Source: Acidobacteriaceae bacterium (GTDB lineage Bacteria > Acidobacteriota > Terriglobia > Terriglobales > Acidobacteriaceae). Taken from it: a stretch of 19,824 bases of DNA. Under the pieces are notes generated by a model, which worked only from the letters and a program-made list of their open reading frames with translations, did no database searches and was not told the DNA's origin. Made by a program: the position numbers and the translations under genes. Shown here one piece after another: positions 1-6,944 of this stretch (positions are counted from its first letter, which is position 1; the number at the start of each line of letters is the position of its first letter). The stretch lies in the NCBI GenBank assembly GCA_030039895.1, contig JASHUR010000291.1, positions 1 through 19,824 on the forward strand, in the 5' to 3' direction.

Positions 1-234
1 GTGCTGGAGCGCGCCGGGCTGATCTCGCGTGGGCGCGACGCCCAGTGGCGGCCTTGCAGGCTCGATGCCGGACCTCTGAAAGAGGCGGCAAGCTGGATCG
101 AAGAATATCGGCGCTTCTGGGAGCAAAGTCTCGACCGCCTCGACAAGTACCTGCGCCAGATGAAAGCAGCAAGGGTGAAATCAAAAACGAATGACTCGGG
201 AAAGCCGGGTTCGAAAGCCAAACCCAAGGGGTGA
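1..234 (+). CDS. ArsR-family transcriptional repressor, C-terminal part (5' end outside window)
   Basis: Frame 1 is open from the first base to TGA at 232-234. The 77 visible residues match the end of a winged-helix ArsR/SmtB-type repressor: the wing (ERAGLISRGRDAQWRPCRLD), then the helical C-terminus with the pattern PLKEAASWIEEYRRFWEQSLDRL and a basic tail. The recognition helix lies upstream of the window, so the first GTG is an internal codon rather than a proven start. In this subfamily the repressor gene commonly sits directly before an AHSA1-type SRPBCC gene, as here, and usually controls its own operon; that role is inferred from family context. No metal-binding Cys cluster is visible in this fragment. 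The call is confident for family and weak for ligand. Confidence 0.85.
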   Translation: MLERAGLISRGRDAQWRPCRLDAGPLKEAASWIEEYRRFWEQSLDRLDKYLRQMKAARVKSKTNDSGKPGSKAKPKG

Positions 235-238
235 ACTC

Positions 239-757
239 GTGGTTCCGTCCGCCAGTGCAGTAGAGTCTCCAGCCGAATTCGTCTTCAGCAGAACCTTCGA
301 CGCATGCCGCGAATATGTGTGGAACGCATTTACCCAGCCTGAGCACCTGAAGCACTGGTGGGGCACTCCCGGCAGCAGCATTGAGATTGTCCGCCACGAG
401 CTGAGGCCGGGCGGAATATTTCACTACCGCATGAAGTTCCCTGACGGCCGCGCGATGTGGGCCCGGTTCATCTTCCGAGAGATTGTTGCGCCTGAGCGCC
501 TGGTATGGCTCAACGGCTTCAGCGACGAGCAGGGCGGCCTCACGCGCAATCCTTGGGTGCCCACCCATCCGCTGGAGACGCTGAACACCGTGGCTCTCAC
601 CGAGCAGGGAGATAAGACACTGCTCACCATCACCGTGGTTCCGTTTAACGCGAGCGATGAGGAAGCGCGTGTGTTCGCAGGCGGAGTCAACGGCATGAAG
701 ATGGGCTTCGGCACCTGCTTCAAGGTGCTGGCGGATTACCTTGCGCGCAGAAGCTGA
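239..757 (+). CDS. SRPBCC / AHSA1-domain protein (START-like fold)
   Basis: The protein is 172 residues from GTG 239. It opens with the family signature RTFDACREYVWNAFTQPEHL followed by KHWWG, then the PGG and FREIVAPERLVW motifs, and ends in a long helix. The fold is a helix-grip hydrophobic-pocket domain (AHSA1, formerly the Aha1 C-terminal-like family). The ligand is unknown, and these bacterial proteins are usually small-molecule binders rather than Hsp90 co-chaperones. I chose GTG 239 because AAGGGG (225-230) lies 8 nt upstream and the preceding ArsR gene stops at 234, a 4-nt gap. An in-frame ATG at 191 would add 16 residues and overlap the ArsR gene by 44 nt, with a poorly placed binding site. 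The ArsR-AHSA1 pair, followed by a VOC protein, is a common arrangement and suggests one operon. Confidence 0.85.
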   Translation: MVPSASAVESPAEFVFSRTFDACREYVWNAFTQPEHLKHWWGTPGSSIEIVRHELRPGGIFHYRMKFPDGRAMWARFIFREIVAPERLVWLNGFSDEQGGLTRNPWVPTHPLETLNTVALTEQGDKTLLTITVVPFNASDEEARVFAGGVNGMKMGFGTCFKVLADYLARRS

Positions 758-839
758 CGCTTCTGAAGCAGGCCAATGAGCGCGCGGGTGCTGGGTAAAA
801 GCGTCTTCGTTGAACATCAACGTGAAGGAGAAAGCAGAT

Positions 840-1217
840 ATGCAGACAGTCAATAAACTTATGATGTTGAGCGTCGCTGTCAGCGACATGAATAAGGCAA
901 AGGCTTTTTATGCTGACAAGCTTGGTCTGAAGATCGCGTTCGAAAACCGCATCGACGACAACCACTGGTGGGCCTCGCTTTCCCTGCCTGAAGGTGGGAA
1001 TTCGATTACGTTGACCACCGCTCACGAGAATATGAAGCCGGGCTCAATGAAGCTATTCTTTGCTACCTCAGATGTTGCCGCAGCCCACAAGGAGCTGGGC
1101 GCGAAGGGCGTTCAAGTGGGCCCTGTGAAAGACGATCTGTATGGCCCGGGGTCTGGCGTCAAGTGGTTGAGTCTGGAGGATCCTGATGGCGGTCAGGTCC
1201 TGCTGGTGCAAGCGTAG
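840..1217 (+). CDS. VOC-family protein (glyoxalase/bleomycin-resistance fold)
   Basis: The protein has 125 residues and two babbb modules. The first contains VAVSDMNKAKAFYADKLGLK, typical of VOC proteins. The second begins at MKLFFATSDVAAAHKEL and ends in WLSLEDPDGGQVLLVQ, where the Glu of LEDPDG is the usual metal-ligand position. The substrate cannot be told: members include glyoxalase I, dioxygenases and antibiotic-binding proteins, and this subgroup (found beside AHSA1 genes) is mostly uncharacterised. The start is ATG 840, because AAGGAG at 825-830 lies 9 nt upstream. A TTG at 810 would add ten residues without a good binding site. The gap from the AHSA1 stop is 82 nt, so co-transcription is likely but not shown. 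Confidence 0.87.
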   Translation: MQTVNKLMMLSVAVSDMNKAKAFYADKLGLKIAFENRIDDNHWWASLSLPEGGNSITLTTAHENMKPGSMKLFFATSDVAAAHKELGAKGVQVGPVKDDLYGPGSGVKWLSLEDPDGGQVLLVQA

Positions 1218-1311
1218 GTCGCAGAGTCTGTCTGCGGCACCCAGCTCTGCTTTTGCAACAGCCCCGTGGATCCTGCAGTGTGCCAACGGTCACTGCATTC
1301 ATCGCACCGCA

Positions 1312-1339
1312 TTGCTAAGTTCATGCATTGGAATGTAAT
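1312..1339 (+). promoter_or_regulatory. Predicted sigma70-type promoter for the 1405-1779 gene
   Basis: TTGCTA (1312-1317) and TGTAAT (1334-1339) are separated by 16 nt. This matches the consensus at 4/6 and 5/6 positions. Transcription would start near 1346, leaving a leader of about 59 nt before ATG 1405. It is only a pattern match, but its placement between the VOC gene and the membrane-protein gene suits a separate transcription unit. Confidence 0.35.
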
Positions 1340-1404
1340 TCGCGCTTGGGCCAACAGCATGTTCGTCCATTCGGGGACAAAGGACTGCTGAGGAGGTTCT
1401 TCCT

Positions 1405-1779
1405 ATGGCGGTGGACAAGTTACGCGTCATCGTCTGGCTCTTCGCTGCCATCCTTGTCTCGGGTCTTTCCATGATTTTTGCGGGCAAGGCCCTGCATGTG
1501 CCGCTTGCTCTCATTCATAAGCTTCTCGCTGTTCTCTGTCTTGTCGTGCTTCTCCGTAATGCGGGTGCGCTCCGCGCCCTTGAAGCCCCGCCAGCTCTTC
1601 CTGCCGCGCTCGTTGTGTTCGCAGTCGCCTATCTGGCAGCTTTCATAACCGGCATTGTGCAGAGCATTCCCGCCTGTGAGAGCTCCCTCTGGCTCAACCT
1701 TCACCGCGTCGCAGCGGCCACCTCCGCCATCGCCTGCGCCGTCGCGGCTCGCTTGATCGCTATGGCTGTTCGCGCCTAA
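1405..1779 (+). CDS. Small four-helix membrane protein, family not recognised
   Basis: ATG 1405 follows AGGAGG (1391-1396) by 8 nt, the strongest ribosome binding site in this part of the window. The 124-residue product has four hydrophobic segments, at about 8-26, 34-51, 66-87 and 99-121. Histidines lie at residues 31 and 38 (HVPLALIHK), flanking helix 2, and at about 100, at the start of helix 4 (LNLHRVAAA). Paired His residues in a four-helix bundle can bind haem or metal, but I see no full signature of a cytochrome b561 or DoxX protein. An integral inner-membrane protein is certain from composition; function is unknown. It faces the minus-strand CMD gene across a convergent gap. Confidence 0.8.
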   Translation: MAVDKLRVIVWLFAAILVSGLSMIFAGKALHVPLALIHKLLAVLCLVVLLRNAGALRALEAPPALPAALVVFAVAYLAAFITGIVQSIPACESSLWLNLHRVAAATSAIACAVAARLIAMAVRA

Positions 1780-2133
1780 CATTCGATTTCAACAGTTACC
1801 GCACGCGTCCCTCGGCACAACCAGAGCGTCGACATACCCGGCAGGAATCAAGGGTGAGCACGCTAACCGCGGTTGAAAGGAAGCTCTCCGGGAGCCGGGC
1901 AAGTGCCCCTCGATCCGCGTTCGCGATTTCAGCTGTTGCCCACAGGCCGAGTGACTCATTCACGGAACGGCAAGTGACTTGCGGATGATGCATCCGATGA
2001 GAATCGGACCCGGCCTTCAGAGGAATCCTATTTTCGGCCGTTGGCGAGATCTGTTTGTGGACGGCGCATAGGCCCCATGCCTGGTAGAGGCATGGGGCGC
2101 TCCAACAGGATTGCGCCGTGACATTGGCTCGAA
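1780..2133. other. Gene-free convergent intergenic region
   Basis: These 354 bases lie between the ends of two converging genes. An open frame on the minus strand runs through it, but it has no ribosome binding site and a composition (many Cys, Ser, Arg) unlike a real protein. The only structure I can support is the hairpin at 2072-2098. No repeat, RNA gene or promoter was recognised in the rest. Confidence 0.6.
2072..2098. terminator. Perfect 10-bp inverted repeat, probable bidirectional terminator
   Basis: GCCCCATGCC (2072-2081) pairs exactly with GGCATGGGGC (2089-2098) around a 7-nt loop. It lies 36 nt beyond the stop of the minus-strand CMD gene and between convergent genes, the usual place for a terminator. 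Neither side carries a run of T, so it is not a canonical intrinsic terminator. It may instead act as a 3'-end stabiliser. Confidence 0.45.
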
Positions 2134-2439
2134 TCACTCTTTAAACAGGTGCGTTGCGTGGGTGATCGATGCGCCCGCGCGCATAGCGGCTGCGACAATC
2201 GCTGCTTCGGTTAGCATCGCGTCGCTGGCGCCGGCCTGACGGGCGGCCCGTACATGCAACTCGATGCAATAAGGGCATTGCGTGGTCAGCGCAACGGCGA
2301 CTGCCATCAACTGCTTGTGCAGGACATCGATAGAGCCGGCCTTGAATGCCTCCTTGTCAAAGGCCCAAAACGCCTTCATCGGTTCCGGCGCATTTTCATC
2401 GAGCTTCTTCAGCCGGGTGAGGTTCTTCATGTCAAACAT
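2134..2439 (-). CDS. Carboxymuconolactone decarboxylase / AhpD-like protein
   Basis: The protein has 101 residues. It has the CMD-domain core: a helix ending in KQLMAVAVALTTQCPYCIELH with the redox motif CPYC, followed three residues later by His, then RQAGASDAMLTEAAIVAAAMRAGASITHA. The C-x-x-C-x-x-x-H pattern is that of AhpD-like peroxidatic/thiol-reductant proteins rather than of the true decarboxylase, so a role in peroxide or thiol redox chemistry is likely. ATG 2439 is chosen because GGAG (2448-2451 on the opposite strand) is well spaced. A second Met lies three codons in. The gene is 77 nt downstream of the trypsin-like protease gene on the same strand. Co-transcription is possible, but it may be an independent housekeeping gene. 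Confidence 0.88.
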   Translation of the reverse strand: MFDMKNLTRLKKLDENAPEPMKAFWAFDKEAFKAGSIDVLHKQLMAVAVALTTQCPYCIELHVRAARQAGASDAMLTEAAIVAAAMRAGASITHATHLFKE

Positions 2440-2516
2440 GCAGGTAACTCCGTTTCGATTTCGAATGAGGTGCTTCCGAAGATGAGAGGAATCGGGAGCG
2501 CGTTTGGTTACACGTA

Positions 2517-4112
2517 TCAGGGCCTCAAGAGCGACTCCCCAAAACGCACGGGAATGGCGAAATTCGATCCTCCGAAGCCTCGTACCATCGCAAAGTTGAT
2601 TCCGATGACCCGGCCCTGATCATTGAAGAGCGGGCCACCGGAGCCGCCGGAGGTGGTCTGGGCGTCATAAATGATCTTGTCGGGCAGCACGCTGCCAATG
2701 TGTCCCTGGGTAACAACAGGTTTGATCAAGTGGTGGAGTGCGAGCTCTTCCATCACCTGCCTCGGATCGCCTTTCGACGAAACTGCGATTGCCTTGAGAG
2801 TCGCTGCGTCCGTCCGGGCGAGAATCGCCTCAACGCCGGTAGGATAGCCAAGCAACACGACCGGGCTGCCGCCGACGGCCGGGCCGCGACCTTCAGCCAA
2901 GGGGATAGGCTTGATTCCCAGCCCTATAACATTCGCCTTCACGACGGCCACGTCCGCTGCGGAAGAGATTCTTTCGATTGTGATCGGGATGCCGTGGGTG
3001 ACGCTGGGGAAATATGCAGTCATCTCAACAATCTTCGGCTCCAGGCCCTGATCGAGCATCACCTTGAGTTCGTCGTTCTGCCACCAGGGCTGGGCCACGT
3101 GATGGTTGGTGAGGATTTGTCCGTCACCAGATACGAGGAACCCTGTGCCGAAAACATCAATGTGTACCTCTGGCCCGATCCCGGTAAGGCTTACGAGAGG
3201 ATTGTTGGATTTGTCGGTCTCAGGCTCGCCGTCGGAGTTGAGGGCGGCATAGTGCAATGTGAGCCCGGTATTGTGATCGCGGAAGGCGAGCACAATGTGG
3301 ATGAGACAGACACTCGGCTCATCCGCCTGGATGATCGTATGTGCAACCCTCCGCTCGCTTTCAAGCTTCTGCAGGCGGCCTTCTACTGTCGCCACCTGGT
3401 TCTCGAGAGCGGCGTCGTCTGCCGATTCACGGCTTCCGGTTTCGTGCGCCTGGCTTGCGAGGTCCTGGCGTGCGCGTTCAAGCAGACTTTGTTGCGAGAG
3501 CACGCCGGTCTGCAAGCGCGTGACGGCGGCATAGACCCGCACATTTTCCGCGCGGTTGCTGCGATAGAGGACAAATGAGACGAGGCCAACCATGATCAGC
3601 ACAAGAAGAATAGCCATGGCGCCGATGAGAAACGTGCGTTGCTCCTCGTGGACGGCTGTTACCACCTGCTGATTCGTGCTCGTGCTTTGCTCGGTAGCGT
3701 GGAGCCGTTGCTGAAGCTCGTCTTCGGCGTGTTTGCCGCGCAATTGATACCGTATCCTTGAAAGGAGCTCGGGTAGGAACTCGGCTTGGTCCAGAGGCAA
3801 CGACAACGCATCGTCCGCGCCGAGATCCAGTCCCCGAGTCCGCTCCGGGGAGTTCCCATGGACTAGCATCACGACTCGTATATTGCGGGTGCTCCTGGAG
3901 CTTTTGATTTCGGAGAGAAGATCGCAACAGTCCAGCTGCGGAGGATCTGCCCCAAGAATGATGAGGTCAGGCTCGAAAGCGAGAACAGCTTTCATTCCGC
4001 CGTCGTAGTCGGTTGAAACCTCGTATCCTGCGTCAGTGAGTGCAGTGATGAGGGTTGCTCTCAAAGCGTCGTCGGACTCGACGACGAGCAATTTTCCAGT
4101 TTGGCCGTTCAT
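2517..4112 (-). CDS. Pseudo-receiver - membrane helix - coiled coil - trypsin-like serine protease fusion
   Basis: The protein has 531 residues from ATG 4112. Residues 6-124 align to a CheY-like receiver (LLVVESDDALR, then GLDLGADDALSLPLD), but the phospho-acceptor Asp is Gly54 (DLIILGADPP), the switch Thr is Val84 and the conserved Lys is Leu105. It is therefore unlikely to be phosphorylated normally. A membrane helix spans about 161-183, followed by a Gln/Glu-rich coiled coil (196-256). A trypsin/HtrA-like domain then has a full triad: His338 (LTNHHVA), Asp387 (SSAADVAVVK) and Ser491 (TTSGGSGGPL). No PDZ domain follows, unlike DegP. A cytoplasmic N-terminus would put the protease in the periplasm, although the Arg residues just after the helix argue weakly the other way. 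The frame stays open 85 codons upstream to a GTG at 4367, but that part does not look like protein. It is the last member of a minus-strand cassette with a caspase-like gene. Confidence 0.85.
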   Translation of the reverse strand: MNGQTGKLLVVESDDALRATLITALTDAGYEVSTDYDGGMKAVLAFEPDLIILGADPPQLDCCDLLSEIKSSRSTRNIRVVMLVHGNSPERTRGLDLGADDALSLPLDQAEFLPELLSRIRYQLRGKHAEDELQQRLHATEQSTSTNQQVVTAVHEEQRTFLIGAMAILLVLIMVGLVSFVLYRSNRAENVRVYAAVTRLQTGVLSQQSLLERARQDLASQAHETGSRESADDAALENQVATVEGRLQKLESERRVAHTIIQADEPSVCLIHIVLAFRDHNTGLTLHYAALNSDGEPETDKSNNPLVSLTGIGPEVHIDVFGTGFLVSGDGQILTNHHVAQPWWQNDELKVMLDQGLEPKIVEMTAYFPSVTHGIPITIERISSAADVAVVKANVIGLGIKPIPLAEGRGPAVGGSPVVLLGYPTGVEAILARTDAATLKAIAVSSKGDPRQVMEELALHHLIKPVVTQGHIGSVLPDKIIYDAQTTSGGSGGPLFNDQGRVIGINFAMVRGFGGSNFAIPVRFGESLLRP

Positions 4113-4428
4113 AACATCCGCTTCTTCGTATGGGCGAACAGAATTAGGTGATTCCCGCAGCGAGGCCGACGCCTGTGTCAGCGCCCTTGTTTGATGCTTC
4201 CGCCGTACGGTGAGTGACGATGAACAGCGGGGAGTCGATTTCCGCGCCGATCCCGGTGTTTTGGACGGGGCCATGATCCTGGCCTGAAATGAGGTCGCGC
4301 AGCGGTGAGGCTGTGTCCTGCTGCCAAGCGTAACTATGTGGTTGGATTGTGATTCGATACGTCCCACATCTCTTCAGGATGGGCCGCTGGCAAAGGCACA
4401 GGGAATTCTGGCGTGACGCAGACCTGGC
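4113..4428 (-). other. 316-nt gap between caspase-like and protease genes
   Basis: The protease reading frame continues open from 4112 to 4367, with a GTG at 4367 and an ATG at 4274 (a short AGGA lies about 3-4 nt upstream). The encoded segment is basic and Ser/Thr/Arg-rich without a recognisable domain. I see no clear promoter, terminator or other gene here. The gap could hold an independent promoter for the protease, an N-terminal extension, or the remnant of a lost gene. Confidence 0.4.
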
Positions 4429-5247
4429 TTACGCCACAAAGGGCTTTGATTCCTGCCAAATCTCCGGCTTTCCCCCCAGCAGGAAGTAGTTCGGCTTCTG
4501 TGTGCGAAGGTCCGGCATAGCGTTCAGGATGTCCTGATAGAACGCCGGGTAGGTGCCTGAAAATTGACCTCCGTTCCAAACGGAAAGAAGCTCAGTGGTG
4601 AACAAGCCGTTCCTGTCCCCATCAGAGGATTCCTGGTCATCCTGGCATCCGGAAATCAGGAGCACGGAGGTGCCGATCTGGTTCTGGAGGCTTCGAGGAT
4701 TCTGCCGCACCAGCTCGTCGTACATTTCACTGTGGGCCGCATACGCGCGGGAGACAATCCACGGGGGCACAGCACGAGACTTCCCATGATGCGTGGCCAT
4801 CGTCGCAGGACTGGGCATGAGCCGGGTGACCGTGCCGCTGTGACAGCTGTCCGAGGTGACGAAGATGCGGACTCCGGCAGCAAATTCACCCCACGCCCTG
4901 TACAGTTCATGACTGATGAGCATTCGATCGTATAGCGCCCACGTATCGACCTGTTTGCCGGGGTTTTCGGCGTCGTTGATACGGCCGCCATGGCCCGAAT
5001 AGGTCAATAGAAAGAGGTCTCCGCTTTGCAACTGTTCCGCAGCCCGCTTGATGCCGTCGAGAACGCCGGCAGCGGTCGCGTCCGCCGTTAGGAGGCGACG
5101 CGACGCGGAATAGTTTTGCGCGGTCGCGATTGCCAGCATGGCGGCTGCGTCCGACTCGCAGGCGTTCAGTGAGCCGTCCCAGCCTTCGTAGGCATCTGGG
5201 TCGACGGCATTCAGTCCGATATGCAGGGAGCGGGCCTGGGCGCACAT
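4429..5247 (-). CDS. Caspase-like peptidase (C14, bacterial metacaspase/orthocaspase type)
   Basis: The protein has 272 residues. It has the p20-like caspase fold: SLHIGLNAVDP at the start, NACESDAAAM, the catalytic His86 in LLTYSGHGG, WALYDRMLISHELYRAWGEF after it, and the catalytic Cys135 in FVTSDSCHSG. The dyad is complete, so activity is expected. Metacaspases and orthocaspases generally cleave after Arg or Lys, though the S1 pocket cannot be checked by eye here. No signal peptide or membrane segment is seen, so it is cytoplasmic. ATG 5247 has GAGGAT about 5 nt upstream. It starts 15 nt after the stop of the membrane coiled-coil gene, indicating one operon. The C-terminal part (IGTSVLLISGCQDDQES, FTTELLSVW) is the usual p10-like region. 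It has no fused repeat or sensor domain, so the neighbours probably supply regulation. Confidence 0.92.
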   Translation of the reverse strand: MCAQARSLHIGLNAVDPDAYEGWDGSLNACESDAAAMLAIATAQNYSASRRLLTADATAAGVLDGIKRAAEQLQSGDLFLLTYSGHGGRINDAENPGKQVDTWALYDRMLISHELYRAWGEFAAGVRIFVTSDSCHSGTVTRLMPSPATMATHHGKSRAVPPWIVSRAYAAHSEMYDELVRQNPRSLQNQIGTSVLLISGCQDDQESSDGDRNGLFTTELLSVWNGGQFSGTYPAFYQDILNAMPDLRTQKPNYFLLGGKPEIWQESKPFVA

Positions 5248-5262
5248 TGTATCCTCGAAGAC

Positions 5263-5880
5263 CTAGGCCTGATTTGTGACCAGCCAATCGCGAAGCGATT
5301 CAAGGTCCTCGCGGGTTGCGGCCAGATTGGGTACGGCATCGTGCGGCACATCCCTTGCACCGGCCAATGGGTGCGTCGGATGGGCGAGCGTCCGGTTGAG
5401 GGTCGTCAGGGTGCGGTCAACGATCCGAGCTTTGTCGGCCTTGGCCCTGTTCTCTGCGTCTTTTGCGGCGTCCGCCCGATCCTGGGCAACGACTGCGGCG
5501 TTCTGTGCCTGGACCGCGTGCAACTCCGCGGGCACGCGCCCAAAGAAATAACCCATGACCGTACCTAAAAGCGCGAGTCCGTAGAGCAGGATGTCTTTCT
5601 GCTGGCCAAACGACTTGTCCCGGGCATCGATTTCGGCCTTTCGGGCCGCGGCTTCGGCCTGCTGCGCCGCTGCATCTCCTGCATTTATGGCTGGCGATTG
5701 AGCAGGCGGTTGATATCTCGCGCTGTTAAAGACTTCCATGAGCATCAGCGAGGTGATTGCCAGGATGGTGATTGCGATGCCTGCAGTCACGATCTCGCGA
5801 AGCCATTGCAGGCCAGTGGAAACAGGGGCTGAAGCGCCCTGGGGGCCTGGCTCAGTATTGTTCCCGTCATTGTCTGGCAT
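5263..5880 (-). CDS. Two-helix membrane protein with Ala-rich coiled coils, function unknown
   Basis: The protein has 205 residues. ATG 5880 follows a strong AGGAGG about 7 nt away. After a polar Pro/Gly-rich start there is a membrane helix at about 30-50 (TAGIAITILAITSLMLME). An Ala/Glu/Arg coiled-coil stretch (70-90) and a second helix at about 96-114 (ILLYGLALLGTVMGYFFG) follow, then a long Ala/Asp/Lys-rich coiled coil (120-155) and a C-terminal helical tail. This layout resembles scaffold or stator-like proteins, but I recognise no family. It lies between a lipoprotein gene (17 nt upstream) and the caspase-like gene (15 nt downstream), so it is probably translated with them. A membrane anchor or sensor for the caspase is a reasonable guess, not something the sequence shows. 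Confidence 0.85.
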   Translation of the reverse strand: MPDNDGNNTEPGPQGASAPVSTGLQWLREIVTAGIAITILAITSLMLMEVFNSARYQPPAQSPAINAGDAAAQQAEAAARKAEIDARDKSFGQQKDILLYGLALLGTVMGYFFGRVPAELHAVQAQNAAVVAQDRADAAKDAENRAKADKARIVDRTLTTLNRTLAHPTHPLAGARDVPHDAVPNLAATREDLESLRDWLVTNQA

Positions 5881-5897
5881 ATCGTACCTCCTAACGA

Positions 5898-6872
5898 TTA
5901 CCTGGGCGGAGATTTAGGGTCACCGGAATTCGAATCCTCTGTCTTTCCGGCGGCAGGGAGTTGTATCTGACCGTTGAATTGAACTATGTTTTTGCTTCCT
6001 GAGTCTTTCTTGCTTTCCGAAGCGTCTGTCGCCAGAGTCACCGTGTTCGAGCTATAGGCAGTGCCGTTCCATTCTGTTGTGCAGACGGAAGGGTCCCTGA
6101 CATCTTTTTTCCACTGCTCTATGGAGTGCTTATAGGTCTTGACCGTTACCGTTACCGTGAACGTATCCGAGCTCCCGGGGATTGATGCCTGCGAGACGTA
6201 AGGGACATTTCCCTTCGTGCCATAGCCGAGGGCCATGCCCGGCAGGGAGGTAAGAAAAGTCGCGATCGTACTCCCGGTAGAGTCATTCAATTCCGACTCA
6301 CCTTCGGTCAGGGTCCCGTCCGCGGCAAGATGAACATCCGCCTTCGACGTGCCGATGAGCGGCCGGGCGGTGTTGTAGTAGTAGAGGACGCTGTAATCGA
6401 CGTATGTCTGGATAGACGCGGTGTCAGAGACCAACTCGACATTGGGGTCGTGATTGAGGGCATCTGCATCCCTGACCATCGGCGCCATCGCGTCCCGGGC
6501 TGCCACGATTCTGTTTAATGCGGCGCGGTATTTTTTCCTGTCAGAGGGATCTGTGATTTTCTTTCCGGAAATTGAGCCCAACAGCGTTATGTCTCTCGCT
6601 TCTGACTGGTCGAGGGTCTTCTGACCGGAACGATCGGAGGCTGGATCTCCCTCGGTGACCTGACTGAACTTTATTTCGTAGCGCATCTCCGCCCACACAG
6701 CCTGGTGTTTACACGCCGCGGTCTTAATGTAAAAGGGGATGCCGGGCACGCTTTGCACCCCTTGACCGGGCGGAGACGGGAAACTGGCGCGCGCCGTTTT
6801 GACGGTCATGCAGCCGGGGAGAGCGAGCAACACGCAGAGAGCGAGACAGCGGACGGGAGTCAATGACGACAC
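5898..6872 (-). CDS. Predicted lipoprotein of unknown function
   Basis: The protein has 324 residues. The N-terminus is a lipoprotein signal peptide: Arg8, a hydrophobic run (CLALCVLLALPG) and lipobox Cys21 (ALPGC). Residues 40-120 include VPGIPFYIKTAACKHQAVW, and the middle contains a YYYNTARPLIGTSKADVHL stretch followed by a beta-rich region (TFTVTVTVKTYKH). The C-terminal 50 residues are Ser/Asp/Lys-rich and probably disordered. Family not recognised. The start is GTG 6872, with AAGGGTGG a little over 10 nt upstream; a TTG three codons later is an alternative. It is the first gene after the promoter at 6916-6944 and is followed 17 nt later by the coiled-coil membrane protein. It would sit on the outer face of the inner membrane or in the outer membrane, which places it where it could sense the envelope. 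Confidence 0.85.
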   Translation of the reverse strand: MSSLTPVRCLALCVLLALPGCMTVKTARASFPSPPGQGVQSVPGIPFYIKTAACKHQAVWAEMRYEIKFSQVTEGDPASDRSGQKTLDQSEARDITLLGSISGKKITDPSDRKKYRAALNRIVAARDAMAPMVRDADALNHDPNVELVSDTASIQTYVDYSVLYYYNTARPLIGTSKADVHLAADGTLTEGESELNDSTGSTIATFLTSLPGMALGYGTKGNVPYVSQASIPGSSDTFTVTVTVKTYKHSIEQWKKDVRDPSVCTTEWNGTAYSSNTVTLATDASESKKDSGSKNIVQFNGQIQLPAAGKTEDSNSGDPKSPPR

Positions 6873-6915
6873 GCTTCACCACCCTTGCCTCTGCGTGGCT
6901 GAACAAATTAGCGGT

Positions 6916-6944
6916 ACTATCTGCTATCGAATGTCAGGTGTCAA
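6916..6944 (-). promoter_or_regulatory. Predicted sigma70 promoter of the lipoprotein-caspase cassette
   Basis: On the minus strand TTGACA (6939-6944, a full consensus match) is followed after exactly 17 nt by GATAGT (6916-6921), 4/6 with the key A2 and T6. Transcription would start near 6909, about 37 nt before GTG 6872. This is the best promoter match in the window and supports expression of the cassette from this point. Confidence 0.6.

Noticed and set aside
1796..2137. 113-codon minus-strand frame in the convergent gap
   Set aside because: No ribosome binding site, Cys/Ser-rich random-like sequence, and it contains the hairpin at 2072-2098.
2700..3578. 292-codon plus-strand open frame
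   Set aside because: Antisense to the trypsin-like protease, whose catalytic motifs fix the real strand.
5263..5880. Membrane protein as a bacterial gasdermin activated by the caspase
   Set aside because: Gasdermins are soluble beta-rich proteins before cleavage. This one has two fixed membrane helices and coiled coils, so the resemblance is only in the gene neighbourhood.
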